Of a stretch of DNA of 64,000 nt, positions 1-10,164 are shown piece by piece. The stretch spans positions 29,763,441 to 29,827,440 of the forward strand of contig CATQJL010000316.1 in NCBI GenBank assembly GCA_958299035.1. Reading direction: 5' to 3'. Origin of the DNA: Cylicocyclus nassatus (lineage: Eukaryota; Nematoda; Chromadorea; Rhabditida; Strongylidae). Below the pieces are notes generated by a model, which searched no databases, was not told where the DNA came from, and saw only the letters and a list, made by a program, of their open reading frames with translations. Each line of letters opens with the position of its first letter. Within the stretch, counting starts at the first letter, position 1. A program made the position numbers and the translations under genes.

Positions 1-518
1 ACAGTCAATCTACGAATGACGTGTAGACTTTGTTTACTATTTTAAGTCTATTTTCCCAAAATAATGGTCAATTTCAAGATCACAAATTATAGATATTCAT
101 TCGAAAAATTTTGAATACTAATAAACTTTTGAATTTTATCAAGTATAATAGCGTAGCAAGATATGGGGAGAGGGGAGGGGGACGGGTTGTTGGGTTACTG
201 TCTATGTCCACATGAACAAAACAAAGGAAGTTGATATATTTAAGTGCTACTGGAGCTAAAAGACATGTTTTATACTGCAAGTTCTATATGAATCTTTAGG
301 ATATATTATGGCTAGACAATAGTGACGGATTTAGGAGGAAGTCGGGGGTGAAACTTACCTACGTGGGCTATAAATATGTGCAAATAACTTGTTTATTTTT
401 GAAAATAATTAAAAATAATTATTTTCGAAAATCCAAATTAGCATTCTTAACATGTGAGATCTTAATTACGGGGAATCATTGAACAGTTGCGGCAAACTCA
501 CAAAAGTGGCTTTGTAGC
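1..518. other. AT-rich noncoding leader of window
   Basis: I see no gene here. The stretch at about 355-400, a run around 'tataaatatgtgcaaataac', resembles 52043-52090 in copy B ('tataaaaatgtgcaagtgac'), so part of it is probably the remnant of a dispersed element. Confidence 0.4.
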
Positions 519-1703
519 CTACTCGAATAATCGCCGGGGGCAGGCGAATATGGCGATTTTTGGGCAAGCGGGCACCGGAAAAATAGTTCGCTGATTTCTT
601 GCGGTCCGCTTGCAGATATTTTGAAGAATTTTAGCGAAATTTCAGGGGCATGCTTGGAGAACAATCGCGGTTTCCTTACAGATTAGCTGCGGCGCAGTGG
701 CCGCATTCTCGCGGACTTTCCGCGAGAATATGCCAAATTTTCGGGGGCCGCACGGTCCTTTGTGGAGGACCGCGCAGCCCCCAGGTACTTTGCGCTGAGA
801 GAAAGTACCTCAAACTTGAGTAATTGAACCATCGATGACACCTCTGCTATGTAGAGTCTCACCTTTGCTCGGCGCTCAGATAAGCGCCGGGGGCAGGCGG
901 CCATGCGAATTTTGAGCAAGCGCGCACCGGAAAAATAGTTTGTTGATTTTTTGCCGCCCGCTTGCAGAAATTTGGAAGAAAGTTGGCGAAAGTAAAGACG
1001 AATGCTTGAAGAACGATCGCGGCTTCTTTATGGATTAGCTGCGGCGCAGTGGCCGCAATCTCGCGGACTTTCCGCGAGAATATGCAAAAATTTCGGGGGC
1101 CGCACGGTCCTTTGTGGAGGACCGCACAACCCCCAGGTACTTTCCGCTGGGAGAAAGTACCTCAAACTTGAGTAATTAAACCAACGGTGACACCTCTGCC
1201 ACACAGAGTCTTATCTGCGCTCGACGTACGCCCGAAAATGCCTAAAAAGAGTCCGAGCGCTTGCTGAAAGTTTGGCCAGCGCTCGCTGAAAGAAATTCTT
1301 TGCCGAGCGCTTGCAAAAAATGCTGTATTGCTGCCCGCTGGCAGAATATGCGACCGTAAAGGAGGTGCCGCCCGCTGAAGGTTTGGCCACGCCCCAAAAT
1401 TCTGCTGACCGCCTGCAGAAAAGCGCGAGTTTGCGGACCGCCTGTCCCCGGCGATTATCTGAGCGTACGCCCGAAACTGCTTAAAAACCGTCCGAGCGCC
1501 AGTTGAAAATTTGACCAGCGCTCGCTGAAAGAGATTATTTGACGAGCGCCTGCAGAAAATTCTGTGTTGCTGCCCGCTGGCAGAACATTAGACAGTAAAG
1601 GAAGCGCCGCCCGCTGAATGTTTGGCCACGCCCCAAAATTCTGCTGACCGCCTGCAGAAAAGCGCGAGTTTGGACCGCCTGCCCTCGGCGATTTTCTGAG
1701 TAG
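519..1703. repeat. G+C-rich element: two direct units, two inverted units
   Basis: The ends are inverted: 'cgccgggggcaggcg' near 532 and 'cgcctgccctcggcg' near 1676. The left half holds two direct units of about 350 bp (starting near 519 and 871, each with 'gcaccggaaaaatagtt' and a 'ccgcttgcag' motif). The right half holds two direct units of about 240 bp (starting near 1225 and 1466, each with 'tttggccacgccccaaaatt'). The unit boundaries carry the same terminal motif ('cagataagcgccgggggcag' near 873 and its complement near 1446), which suggests end-to-end multiplication of a TIR element. The block is much richer in G+C than its surroundings. I see no coding evidence. Confidence 0.65.
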
Positions 1704-1704
1704 T

Positions 1705-1790
1705 GGTCCAGTAGTAGCTTAGTAGTAGTGTAGCGGTCTAGTAGTAGCGCTTCGCGCCTAGCGAACGAGAGTTCGAATCCCGACCTAGTG
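1705..1790 (+). repeat. tRNA-like (possible SINE head)
   Basis: A near-perfect B box, 'agttcgaatcc' (about 1769-1779), follows an A-box-like 'tagcggtctagtagtagcg'. The T-arm flanks do not pair well, so this is not a functional tRNA. It is best read as a decayed tRNA-derived SINE or tRNA pseudogene. The copied boundary of the large duplication starts about 190 bp downstream. Confidence 0.35.
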
Positions 1791-1859
1791 GGCGTGTTTT
1801 GCGATAAAGCGTGTGGTAGATCCTCAACAACTATAGCGACTCCGCAAGTAGCAGTACGA

Positions 1860-1962
1860 AACTCCGAGTTTCAGAAGCGAAACTCGGAGTTAACTGTGAG
1901 TTTCAAAACGAAACTCAGAGTTAACTCTGAGTTAACGCGCAGCTCCAAACTCGGAGTTTCGA
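1860..1962. repeat. Cluster of AACTC/GAGTT hairpins
   Basis: Alternating 'aactccgagtttc' and 'gaaactcggagtt' blocks, plus 'actcagagttaactctgagt', give several overlapping perfect or near-perfect hairpins within about 100 bp. It sits immediately upstream of the left edge of duplication copy A. Confidence 0.6.
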
Positions 1963-2491
1963 CCAGATTACTACCGACCCAGATTTCTCAGGATGTTGCT
2001 GAAAGGTTGCGCTTACGAAACTTGGTTGAGACCTCTCCGGCCATTTGTACGCTTAATCAAATCAAACTGAAGGCAAATTTGCAAAATCGATGTTTTATTA
2101 ATTCATTCTTGAGGACTACGGACGTTTGCAATTTTAATCTGATTGAGTTATACACATAGTGTTGGCAGTAGTGCTCCCTAAAGAATGTCTTGTGTTTACC
2201 CAGTTGACCTTAAATTGATCTAGTGGCAGCACACTTATATGTTTAATAGACTAATGATAGCAGCCTGTGCGGTTTTTCTCGCTTATTCTTGGAAAAGACT
2301 GACAAGAAAATCGCAGCTACAGATGCGCCCGGAAATTCTATTCTTCAAGTCTGTTTTTCCCGGGATATTTTCAGCAAATGTGGGATTGGCACGATAGTTT
2401 CCGAATATAACTATTACTCAGTAAATTTTATTACTTAAGTATGTGATACCGAAAAAACAAACAAAGCTAGCGCTCCAAAATATTGACTTCT

Positions 2492-2700
2492 AATTTCACG
2501 CGTACAAAGCTCGGGGGAAATTTTTTCAAAATTGACGAGGCCAATCACGCCGAAGGACTTCGTAACCAAAGGATCCTATACTTTGCTGTATATTGCTTGA
2601 AAGAATCGTACGGCATAAAAATCGCTTCCCGAGATACAGTGAAGCGGCTAAGCGGCTCATATGAAAAATCGAAATAGGTGAGCCTTGTATGCGTGAAACT
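2492..2700. mobile_element. Short TIR MITE (tip AATTTCACGCGTACAA)
   Basis: The left end 'aatttcacgcgtacaaagct' is mirrored by 'gccttgtatgcgtgaaact' at the right end. The same family occurs at 5616-5810 and in copy B at 50078-50445. Copy B has no counterpart of this copy at the corresponding place (48345). Its translated interior resembles the interior of the 5616-5810 element (shared 'NQRILY/DQRILY' stretch), showing common descent rather than a gene. Confidence 0.55.
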
Positions 2701-2803
2701 AGGGTATTTGCAGTTTCTCTTACCGTGGAAAACAGTGCCAAAAATTACCCTTCAAATTTTGTGACTTTGAGTTTGAATCAAGGAACACTGGAGTGCACTA
2801 TCT

Positions 2804-3763
2804 GGAGGACGCGCAGGAGGAACCAAGGGTATGCCGCCGCATATCCAGGAGACTTCTAGCAGCCTTGAATAGGCTCCGCCCGTTGCTCCGCCCACGAGAT
2901 GCTCACAGTGTGCGCTGAGCAGGAACAGGAGACAGACCACGGAACTGGGGGCAAATCACAATGAATAGCAGCTCAAAGCTAAGGTTAAAGTTCAAAAGAG
3001 ATTGATTTTCGATAACTACTTCCAGAAATAAGTTTTTGTAGCCCAAGAAATTTATGGATGCCACAAATGGTTAGGAAGAAAATAATGATTTGGATATAAA
3101 ATGATTGAAATGTTTACTACTTGAGAGCAAATTCAAATTACACAAATTGATATGCTAGTACAAATAATAAATAAGAGAGCTTTTCCTCGAGGTTGAAAAC
3201 ATTGAAAAATGTTTGAAAAATACAACGCAATTTTGCATAAAAAGCAACAATAGTATTGAATAACATTATAACTGTCCATACCCCTCAAGTGAAAACCTTT
3301 CGAACGATGACACGCAAATATGGTGCGAGAGAAAGCTCAGTACCTGTCAGTAGAGTTTCACACATCAGATTTGAGGTGTGACACTATCCTCCATGCAACC
3401 GATGGCAGTTGTTGCTCTGTCATTATTGCTAAGCATAAGTTAGCTCATAATTTGGCGAAAATGTTATAAAATATAAATTTGGTAAACTTGCTTAAATGTA
3501 AAACCATACAAATGCCCATTCAAAGGATTCGCCTTTCAAAACTGATCACAAATTTGTTTTTCCCTTCCCTGGATCTCCACTCCATGTCTTTCAAACTAGA
3601 CTTTTCCTTCAAGGAATTCCTGAGCAAAAAAGGCAAAACTCAGGCTCAGCGCAAGAGGCGGAGCTTGGGAGGTTGCCAGATCCTTCCTGACTCGCAGCCA
3701 GCTCCTCCCCTTTCCCCCAAGGATACAGGCGGCGAGGCCTTTGGTTCCTCCTGCTACGCCGCC
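2804..3763. mobile_element. 960-bp DNA transposon with 8-bp target duplication
   Basis: The element is flanked by a perfect 8-bp direct repeat CACTATCT (2796-2803 and 3764-3771). Its ends are inverted: 'GGAGGACGCGCAGGAGGAAC' at the left and the complement of 'GTTCCTCCTGCTACGCCGCC' at the right. Copy B keeps the unoccupied site near 48430 ('gtgaactatctaatc'). The same tips occur on the foldback element at 22533-23399. The TSD length suggests a hAT- or Mutator-type family. No transposase domain is visible, so it is non-autonomous. Confidence 0.8.
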
Positions 3764-4159
3764 CACTATCTAATCAAAAATTTTGAAGACTGTTCTATAT
3801 TTTTCAGTAGTTCATACATCAGTGTTGCAGTTTCTAATCTTGCACAGGATTGCAAAGACAAAAAATTTGAAAAATTTCATTCTACAAAAGAATTTGTCTC
3901 CTAATCTATTTGGTATTTCCAGAACTTCTTTCCGTTTTTTCAACTTATCATATTCTTTACTAGTTGCTTCTGTGATCACTAATGGCAAGATAATTGCCTT
4001 TCGAAAACATGTTTTTACAATGTCCATTTTCATTTATCCAGAATCCTTATTTTATCAAATGGAAGCGCATTGATAGCAGTTGAATAGAGAAAAAAAAAGT
4101 GCAATGACATGCATTTTTGGCATCTATATCCAGCTCTGAATGTTTCTAAAAAATTATTA

Positions 4160-4182
4160 TGTTACATCCATCCATCCATCCA
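4160..4182. repeat. (CATC)n microsatellite
   Basis: About five uninterrupted CATC/CCAT units occur inside copy A. Confidence 0.8.
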
Positions 4183-5615
4183 TCCAATTCATATTTGGTT
4201 CAATCAAACTTCCCCGAACATTAACAGGAGAGCAGTTCGGTTGTCATTCAATACAGCTCTTTCTCCTCCTTCTAGCAAGTGTTTGTTCCTATTCGTAAAG
4301 TCTTTGGGAACTAATCATAACAATTTACGTTTTAACGTTCCCTTAGGCTACACTCGAAAATTCAAAATTTGATAATTTTCGTCCATGAGTGCTCATGTGC
4401 TTTGTAAATTTAGTGTTGGATTAAATTTCATTTTGGAAGCGCCAAAGTTCGAAGCTTTATTGGTGTTTGACGTGTTTAGAAGTTTGAACTTTATTCTGTT
4501 TTATTTATAGATCCAAATTAAAAATCTGTCTTTGTAGGTCTGTCAAAATTCGATGATTGTAATGAAAATTTCACCAAAAATTATGGTGATCTATGAAAAG
4601 AATATTTGTTCTGTCTCTTGTAGGATTTGCTTCCAATTAACTATCGCATGAGCCTCCTTGGAAAGTTGTCATAAAATCTTAAAGAAATAGGGAACTTGAC
4701 CTAATTAGAAACCATCATTCATAGTGTGGTAATCTTCTGGGAACTCGTTGGTTGTGCTGCAATCAAATCAAAACCGTTCGAAGAAGGAAGTGTGACACCA
4801 GAAAAACTCACACCTTATTTAAAGACTAGGTCAAATTTCTAATATTGTATTTTCGAGGAAAAACTGCGAATGTGAGAAAATTAATCTTGGAAAATGAGGT
4901 TTTTACAAAAATTCATTACATTCTGTTTCTGCAATAAAAGATTGATGTATGCCACAGTAACGTATGGGCAGACTACCTCTGCGAGAAAATTTCTTGCAGG
5001 TTTTCGAAGCTGGCTAGCGGCTTTGTAGTGTTTTCACAACAAACGTAAACAGGGCTCGGCACAGCTGACATCGGGTCAAGCTGGGTATCTTTGGGACAAA
5101 ATGCAAAGGGGTAGGAGTATCGTTTTCATGGTTTGAAAAACACAAAAATTGTGATGTTTTTTTAGTCGACGTCTCGTTTTTTGGGGTTACGTTTACAATT
5201 TAGAGTCAAGGGGGATTTCGTGCGAAGTTTTCAAGATCAAAGAGGACTTCGTTTTAAAATTTTCCTAATGCCAGCTCGTGCCGAGCCCTGAACATAAAAG
5301 ATTTTGAATGCATTATCCTCAAAGGTTAGACAGCGAAAAGTTGCAATTAAGTCACGTGAAAAAAATATTAGAATTCATGTTTGGGATTTATGAAGTCATC
5401 GAAATTTTTGATATGCGCCTGAACTTTAACGCCAATCTAAAAGGTAGCTAGAGTTTAGAAGAACTACTTTGATAATATTTTAAACATCCTAAAAAAATTG
5501 CCGTTCTGTTTTCAATACCCAATAATGCTTTCACATTCATTCTAATACTTAATATGTGTTTGAGTGCAAATTCGCTGCATAGCTGATAACGTGGGTTTCT
5601 TCCGTTTATTACCCT

Positions 5616-5810
5616 AATTTCACAAGAAGCCGAGCCTTTTTCATTTTTTTCAAGCAAGCACTCCGCTGCACCACTGTGCCTTGTGAAATGGTCACTTTCC
5701 CACACAGTCCTTCTGGGTAAAGAGCAACACAGTAGAGGATCCTTTGGTCGCAAACTTTTTGTATATACCTGGCTATGAAGAAAACAGGTGCGTCTTGTAC
5801 TTGTGGAGTT
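5616..5810. mobile_element. Short TIR MITE, same family as 2492-2700
   Basis: The left end 'aatttcacaag' and right end 'cttgtacttgtggagtt' are inverted relatives of the ends at 2492-2700. The copy-B counterpart (50078-50445) is the same element with a second MITE inserted inside it, so this insertion predates the duplication. Confidence 0.5.
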
Positions 5811-7269
5811 AAGGTGAATGCTAAATGCATATTAGGCACAGAAACATGAAATTTTGAGTTAAATTGCGCTTACCATTGTCTCACATCTGTTCTCAAATAA
5901 ATATTCTTTGTTTCGATAGTGAATTTTTGCGGCCTTGTGATTATTTTAGCACAATATAGCTTTTTATTTGTTGATTTTCCTGAGTTTTTTGTTAAAACGA
6001 TGCAAGATGAAGCAAGCTCCTTATGCTATCGCTGCCAAATTAAAATGCAGAAGAGCCGTAAGGAAAGCAAAGCTCTACAACTTGTGTGAAAGTTTGCACA
6101 AAGGTGAGGATTAGATTATAATCTGAAAGCATACAAAAATCGAAAATCGGGTCTTTGTTCAAAAGAGTCTTATCAACTTCTAATTTGTCAACCACTGCTC
6201 CACGCATCGGACATTTACATGAACAGTTATCAGACTTTTTCAGCAAAAGAGAAAATGCCAAATGTCATGCTTTTGCCGCGCAGTGCTGGGCTTTGCAAAT
6301 ATCTAATCTTGTTTCCCGTATGCTGACGCCACGCACCTTCGTCAGAAAAATTTTTGCCTTTCCTCGTTCTCTCTCTCTTCCCCCCCCCCCCCAAACGGAA
6401 TCTGGATTATTGAGAGGAGAAAATTTGATTGATTTTGTAGGAAAAAAACGAAACCTCTCACTGGGACAATCGTTGCAAAGTAAGTCAAAAGAGTCGAGCT
6501 TTGGTGTAGTACACATCTTATTCACAGCAGTCGTTTCACGCTTTGAGTATGTATTCATATAGACAGTTTGGAAGCCAAAATATGCGTTGATTTAGAACCC
6601 TTAGGTGGAGTTCAAGTTGACCATCAGGTAACTTTTCTCCAAGAGTGAAAAGTGTTCGGCTGCTTCAATATGGCAAAACACTTGCACCGAATCCTAATTC
6701 AGTTGATACATCCTCCACCCATCAAGTACAGGGTTTCTAATGTTGCAGCCTTTTGACATACGATGAATAGTAATTTGAAAGTATGCCAAGCTTATCATTG
6801 GAGCATTCAACACTGCGAAAATGCAGTACCAAATATCACCATTTAGGCTCTCACTCGCTGGAAGATACTTTACGTCCTTATTGATACAACAATCCAAGCA
6901 CCACGCTTGTTACCGTAAGGTTCTATCGTTAATATGTGAGCAAAAAAAAAGAAACCGGGTTGCTTCTGCACCAATGTTACACATAGTCTGCGGGGACCAT
7001 AACAGCGTCATAGAAAAGTTATTGAAAAAATGTTTGTAAGAACACTTGCTACTATAGAGCCAAAGCAAGATTTCTAACAAGGGAAGGATCATCCATCGAA
7101 GTGGGGTTGCCACACATGATGCATATCATTCTGCTGCTCTTGAGGCCCTAATGCCAAATCCATGATCCTTAGCTGTTCAATGATTTTCTGGGAAAAGTTA
7201 TGAGTGATGGTTTACCCAGGATGCGGCTAAGGCTCGCCTTGACTTTGGGGCGCCAAGGGTGTGCAGTGT

Positions 7270-7346
7270 GGACGGATGGCCGAGTGGATAGCTGCGGAGA
7301 CTACGGGGCAAGTGGTCAAGAGTTCAGGTCCATTTTGCAGCCACCA
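7270..7346 (+). repeat. tRNA-like segment in left arm (Leu/Ser-type A box)
   Basis: A perfect A box 'TGGCCGAGTGG' lies at 7277-7287, followed by a weak B box ('agttcaggtcc'). Stems are too poor for a functional tRNA. Its partner is 8822-8892 on the other strand. Confidence 0.45.
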
Positions 7347-7745
7347 TTTTTGCATTTTTGCAAATTGTTTAATGTGTATATCCAGAAGGTCCTTAAGGCA
7401 AGGAAACCCTTATAGCAACTTAATTACATCAAATTTCGGAGATAATGGAAAAATCGTGCAAAGTTCTGAATGGGGCAATGTTGGTAAATCAGGTAGATTA
7501 GTTTTGTTCCCACAGATTCAAAAACTTCCTCGTTTACTCGTACGCCGCGGGCTACTTGGGGACCCACCCTGAAGAATTTGAGAGTCCTCTTCATTGTTTT
7601 TCGTCTAGCTTGTTAGGAACTTGTGAGCTTAGAGACTGTGATCAAATGTTTTTATTAGATGTGCTTTTTGTTAAAAGTTATTGTGTTTTGAGCATTTTGT
7701 GACTAACTACCACACATGTTCATAAATGGTTTGATGCTAAATATA

Positions 7746-8695
7746 TAAGGTTGTAACAAAATTAATGCAGGTTTTGAATTCCAACCGCAATAACTCATAC
7801 ACTTCTCATTTCTAACTAGGTTGCAAAGTACAATTCGATGGAGCAAAGCAAGCTCTACAAGAAGGCCATCTTGCTTTAGCAACAACTCTGATGCACCACT
7901 AGTTCCGAGCCAAAAACTAAAAAGATTCAACTGCCCGAAAAATTGAAAAAATCGTAACTTAATTCTTAAAAAACCTACAAAAATTCTAACTTGCTCACGT
8001 AAACACTATTCACATAAGATATCTATATATGTCTTTGCCGTATTTTTTTCTCTGTTAGAAATCAAGAAAATGGAAAATTTCGTGCGTTCGTCAAAGTGAT
8101 GCTGTGCCGTTCCCACATACGTATTTGTATACTACAAACCTGTAGAAGTATAAATGTGAATTTCCAGCTATCTACAAGCTTTAGTTCTCGAAAAATATCG
8201 AATACAGTTTTCGTTAGTCATGTGGCTCAAGCTAAAATTCAAATTTCTCGAGAACTAAAGCCTGTAGAAAGATGAAAATTTACGTTTGTACTTCTACAGG
8301 TTTGTAGTATACAGATACGTATGTGGGAACGGCACAGCATCACTTTGGCAAATGCACGAAAATTTCCGTTTACTTGATTTCTAACAGAGAAAAAAATACG
8401 GCAAAGTCATGTATAGATGTCTTATGCGAATAGTGTTTGCGTGAGCAAGTTAGAATTTTTGTAGGTTTTTTATAAACTAAGTTACGATTTTTTTCAATTT
8501 TTCGGGCAGTTGAATCTTTTTAGTTTTTGGCTCGAAACTCGTGGTGGATCAGAGTTGTTGCTAAAGCAAGATCGCCTTCTTGTAGAGCTTGCTTTGCTCT
8601 GTCGAATGGTACTTTGCAACCTAGTTAGAAATAAGAAGTGTATGACTTATTGCGGTTGGAATTCAAAACCTGCATTAATTTTGTTACAACCTAAT
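7746..8695. mobile_element. 950-bp long-TIR MITE (mariner-like)
   Basis: The tips '(TA)AGGTTGTAACAAAATTA' and the complement of 'TAATTTTGTTACAACCTAA' are part of arms of about 450 bp on each side (7746-8190 mirrored by 8220-8695), leaving almost no loop. The subterminal block 'gagcaaagcaagctctacaa' recurs in the MITEs at 55777, 61869 and 13948, so these share an origin. TA flanks suggest Tc1/mariner-type mobilization. The similar translated frames in the two arms only reflect the palindrome. Confidence 0.75.
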
Positions 8696-8821
8696 AAAAA
8701 CAAGTTGATCTGCTTTGACTATTGTTTCAAGCTATCAAACATGTTGCTATGAGCGTTTTCTTGCCTCAAGGACCTTCTGGATATGCACAGTAAACAATTT
8801 GCAAAAATGCAAAAATAGTGA

Positions 8822-8892
8822 CTGCAAAGGGGATGCGAACTCTTGACAACTTACTCCATTGTCTCCGCAGCTATCCACTCGGCCATCCGTCC
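8822..8892 (-). repeat. tRNA-like segment in right arm
   Basis: This is the inverted partner of 7270-7346. On the minus strand it has the A box TGGCCGAGTGG (8875-8885) and a better B box 'agttcgcatcc' (8831-8841). It could be a tRNA-derived SINE captured by the palindrome. Confidence 0.5.
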
Positions 8893-9360
8893 ACACTGCA
8901 CACCCTTGGCGCCCCAAAGTCAAGGCGAGCCTTAGCCGCATCCTGGGTAAACCATCACTCATAACTTTTCCCAGAAAATCATTGAACAGCTAAGGATCAT
9001 GGATTTGGCATTAGGGCCTCAAGAGCAGCAGAATGATATGCATCATGTGTGGAAACCCCACTTCGATGGATGATCCTTCTCTTGTAAGTTTTTGAGGTAC
9101 CACAGACTTTCGAAGTCATACTGAAATCATTTTTATTAATAAAAATAACAAAGCACCTCGGACGAGTTTCGCACGGTTTCCCATGTAGTATGAATCAATC
9201 TGGATGAGTTTTGCACTCTTTTCGATATAGCACAACCAAAAGTTATGAGACCTTCTAGACCACTTACTTCCTTTATTTGCAGACGTATCTGAAATATGGA
9301 CTTGTTATTAGCCAAAGCGACTATGTAAAACCGCTTTCAGTAGACTATTCTTGAGATTAA

Positions 9361-9716
9361 AGGCACCGTCCACCGAGATTTTTGATCCATGTTTTTCTCG
9401 TTTCAGGCCCTTCTCATGTCCCTGATTCCGAATATGAAGTCGAGAATGCGCGAAAACCCCGACAATCCCCGTTTGGACCCACAGAACGGCTTTCCGGAGC
9501 GGTGATTGGATGGGCGCGCACAAAGGGGCGGGCATGGATGGGGGAGGGGGGGGGGGGGGATGGATGGGGTCCTCGTGCATCTTCGCTATTCCGAAGCGAT
9601 TTTCTCGCTTCCGAAGCTGCATTTTGCCCCGCGGGTTGAGCATTGGATTGATAGAGGGCCCTACTATTATATGCTGCCAAAAACTCAACACCCTCAACTT
9701 AGGGTGGACGGTGCCT
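9361..9716. mobile_element. 356-bp TTAA-flanked element
   Basis: TTAA occurs at 9357-9360 and 9717-9720. Between them are inverted ends 'AGGCACCGTCCACC' and 'GGTGGACGGTGCCT'. Copy B lacks it ('cttgagggtaaaggcag', 53261). It inserted at the TTAA that also bounds the neighbouring element at 9721. TTAA target use is typical of piggyBac-type transposases; no transposase is present. The interior is G+C-rich with a long G run (about 9546-9560). Confidence 0.75.
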
Positions 9717-9720
9717 TTAA

Positions 9721-10164
9721 AGGCAGTGTCCGGGCAAAAAATCGATTTTGAGATTTTCTACTTAACCGGGCCTACTCGCTATGCTGAATCCTAAAATGTA
9801 CACTAAAAACGCAAAAACTTCGGGAAAGGCTTCAAGGATGATGGAAGTCTTAAGGTAGGCATGGTCTTCCTTACCGCGGATTCATGCTACCAAATTCGGA
9901 GCGATCTTGCCGGTTCGATTTCAGTTCACGATTTTGCACTAGGCCGGTGGCGATGTCCGGCGGCTAGCGGAAGTGAGAAGATCATTCCAGAAGTTGGGAG
10001 ACTGAATTCACAGTGGGGAAGACCCCGCCACTTGCTGATTTCGCTGCATGAGAGCCCTTTTTTGTCGTTTTTGCGCGCTCCAGTGTGGGTTTTCGGATCC
10101 AGCATAGTGAATAGGTTCGGGTAACCACCAAACCTCAAATCGACTTCTTGCCCGGGCACTTCCT
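9721..10164. mobile_element. TTAA-type MITE, tip AGGCAGTGTCC
   Basis: The left end is 'TTAA+AGGCAGTGTCCGGGC'; the right end has 'GCCCGGGCACTTCCT' followed by CTAA, a decayed TTAA. The copy-B orthologue is 53272-53717. The same family forms the outer shell of the 28461-30761 element, and more distant members lie at 14889-15266 and 62946-63320. Several overlapping reading frames exist but none is shared with the copy in B. Confidence 0.7.

Larger units (their letters stand above)
7079..9083. mobile_element. 2-kb palindromic element with tRNA-like sequence in each arm
   Basis: The outer arms 7079-7415 and 8747-9083 are near-perfect inverted copies; tips 'AAGGGAAGGATCATCCATCG' and 'AAGAGAAGGATCATCCATCG'. 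Copy B passes directly from 'tttctaacaa' to 'aagtctttgag' at about 53000, so it shows the empty site. Each arm carries a tRNA-like segment. A separate TA-flanked palindromic MITE (7746-8695) occupies the middle. About 330 bp (7416-7745) of the left half is single-copy loop DNA. Confidence 0.75.

Noticed and set aside
1705..1790. Functional tRNA gene
   Set aside because: B box is good but the T stem has at most two pairs and the acceptor stem does not pair; treated as tRNA-like repeat.
1788..2159. 123-codon plus-strand open frame
   Set aside because: Begins with GTG within the tRNA-like repeat and crosses the hairpin cluster and the duplication boundary.
3479..3904. 141-codon plus-strand open frame
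   Set aside because: It starts at a non-ATG codon and crosses the right end and target duplication of the 2804-3763 transposon.
6155..6562. 135-codon plus-strand open frame
   Set aside because: The copy-B counterpart is broken by indels and a 1.29-kb insertion and shows no codon-position bias; the frame also reads through a C homopolymer.
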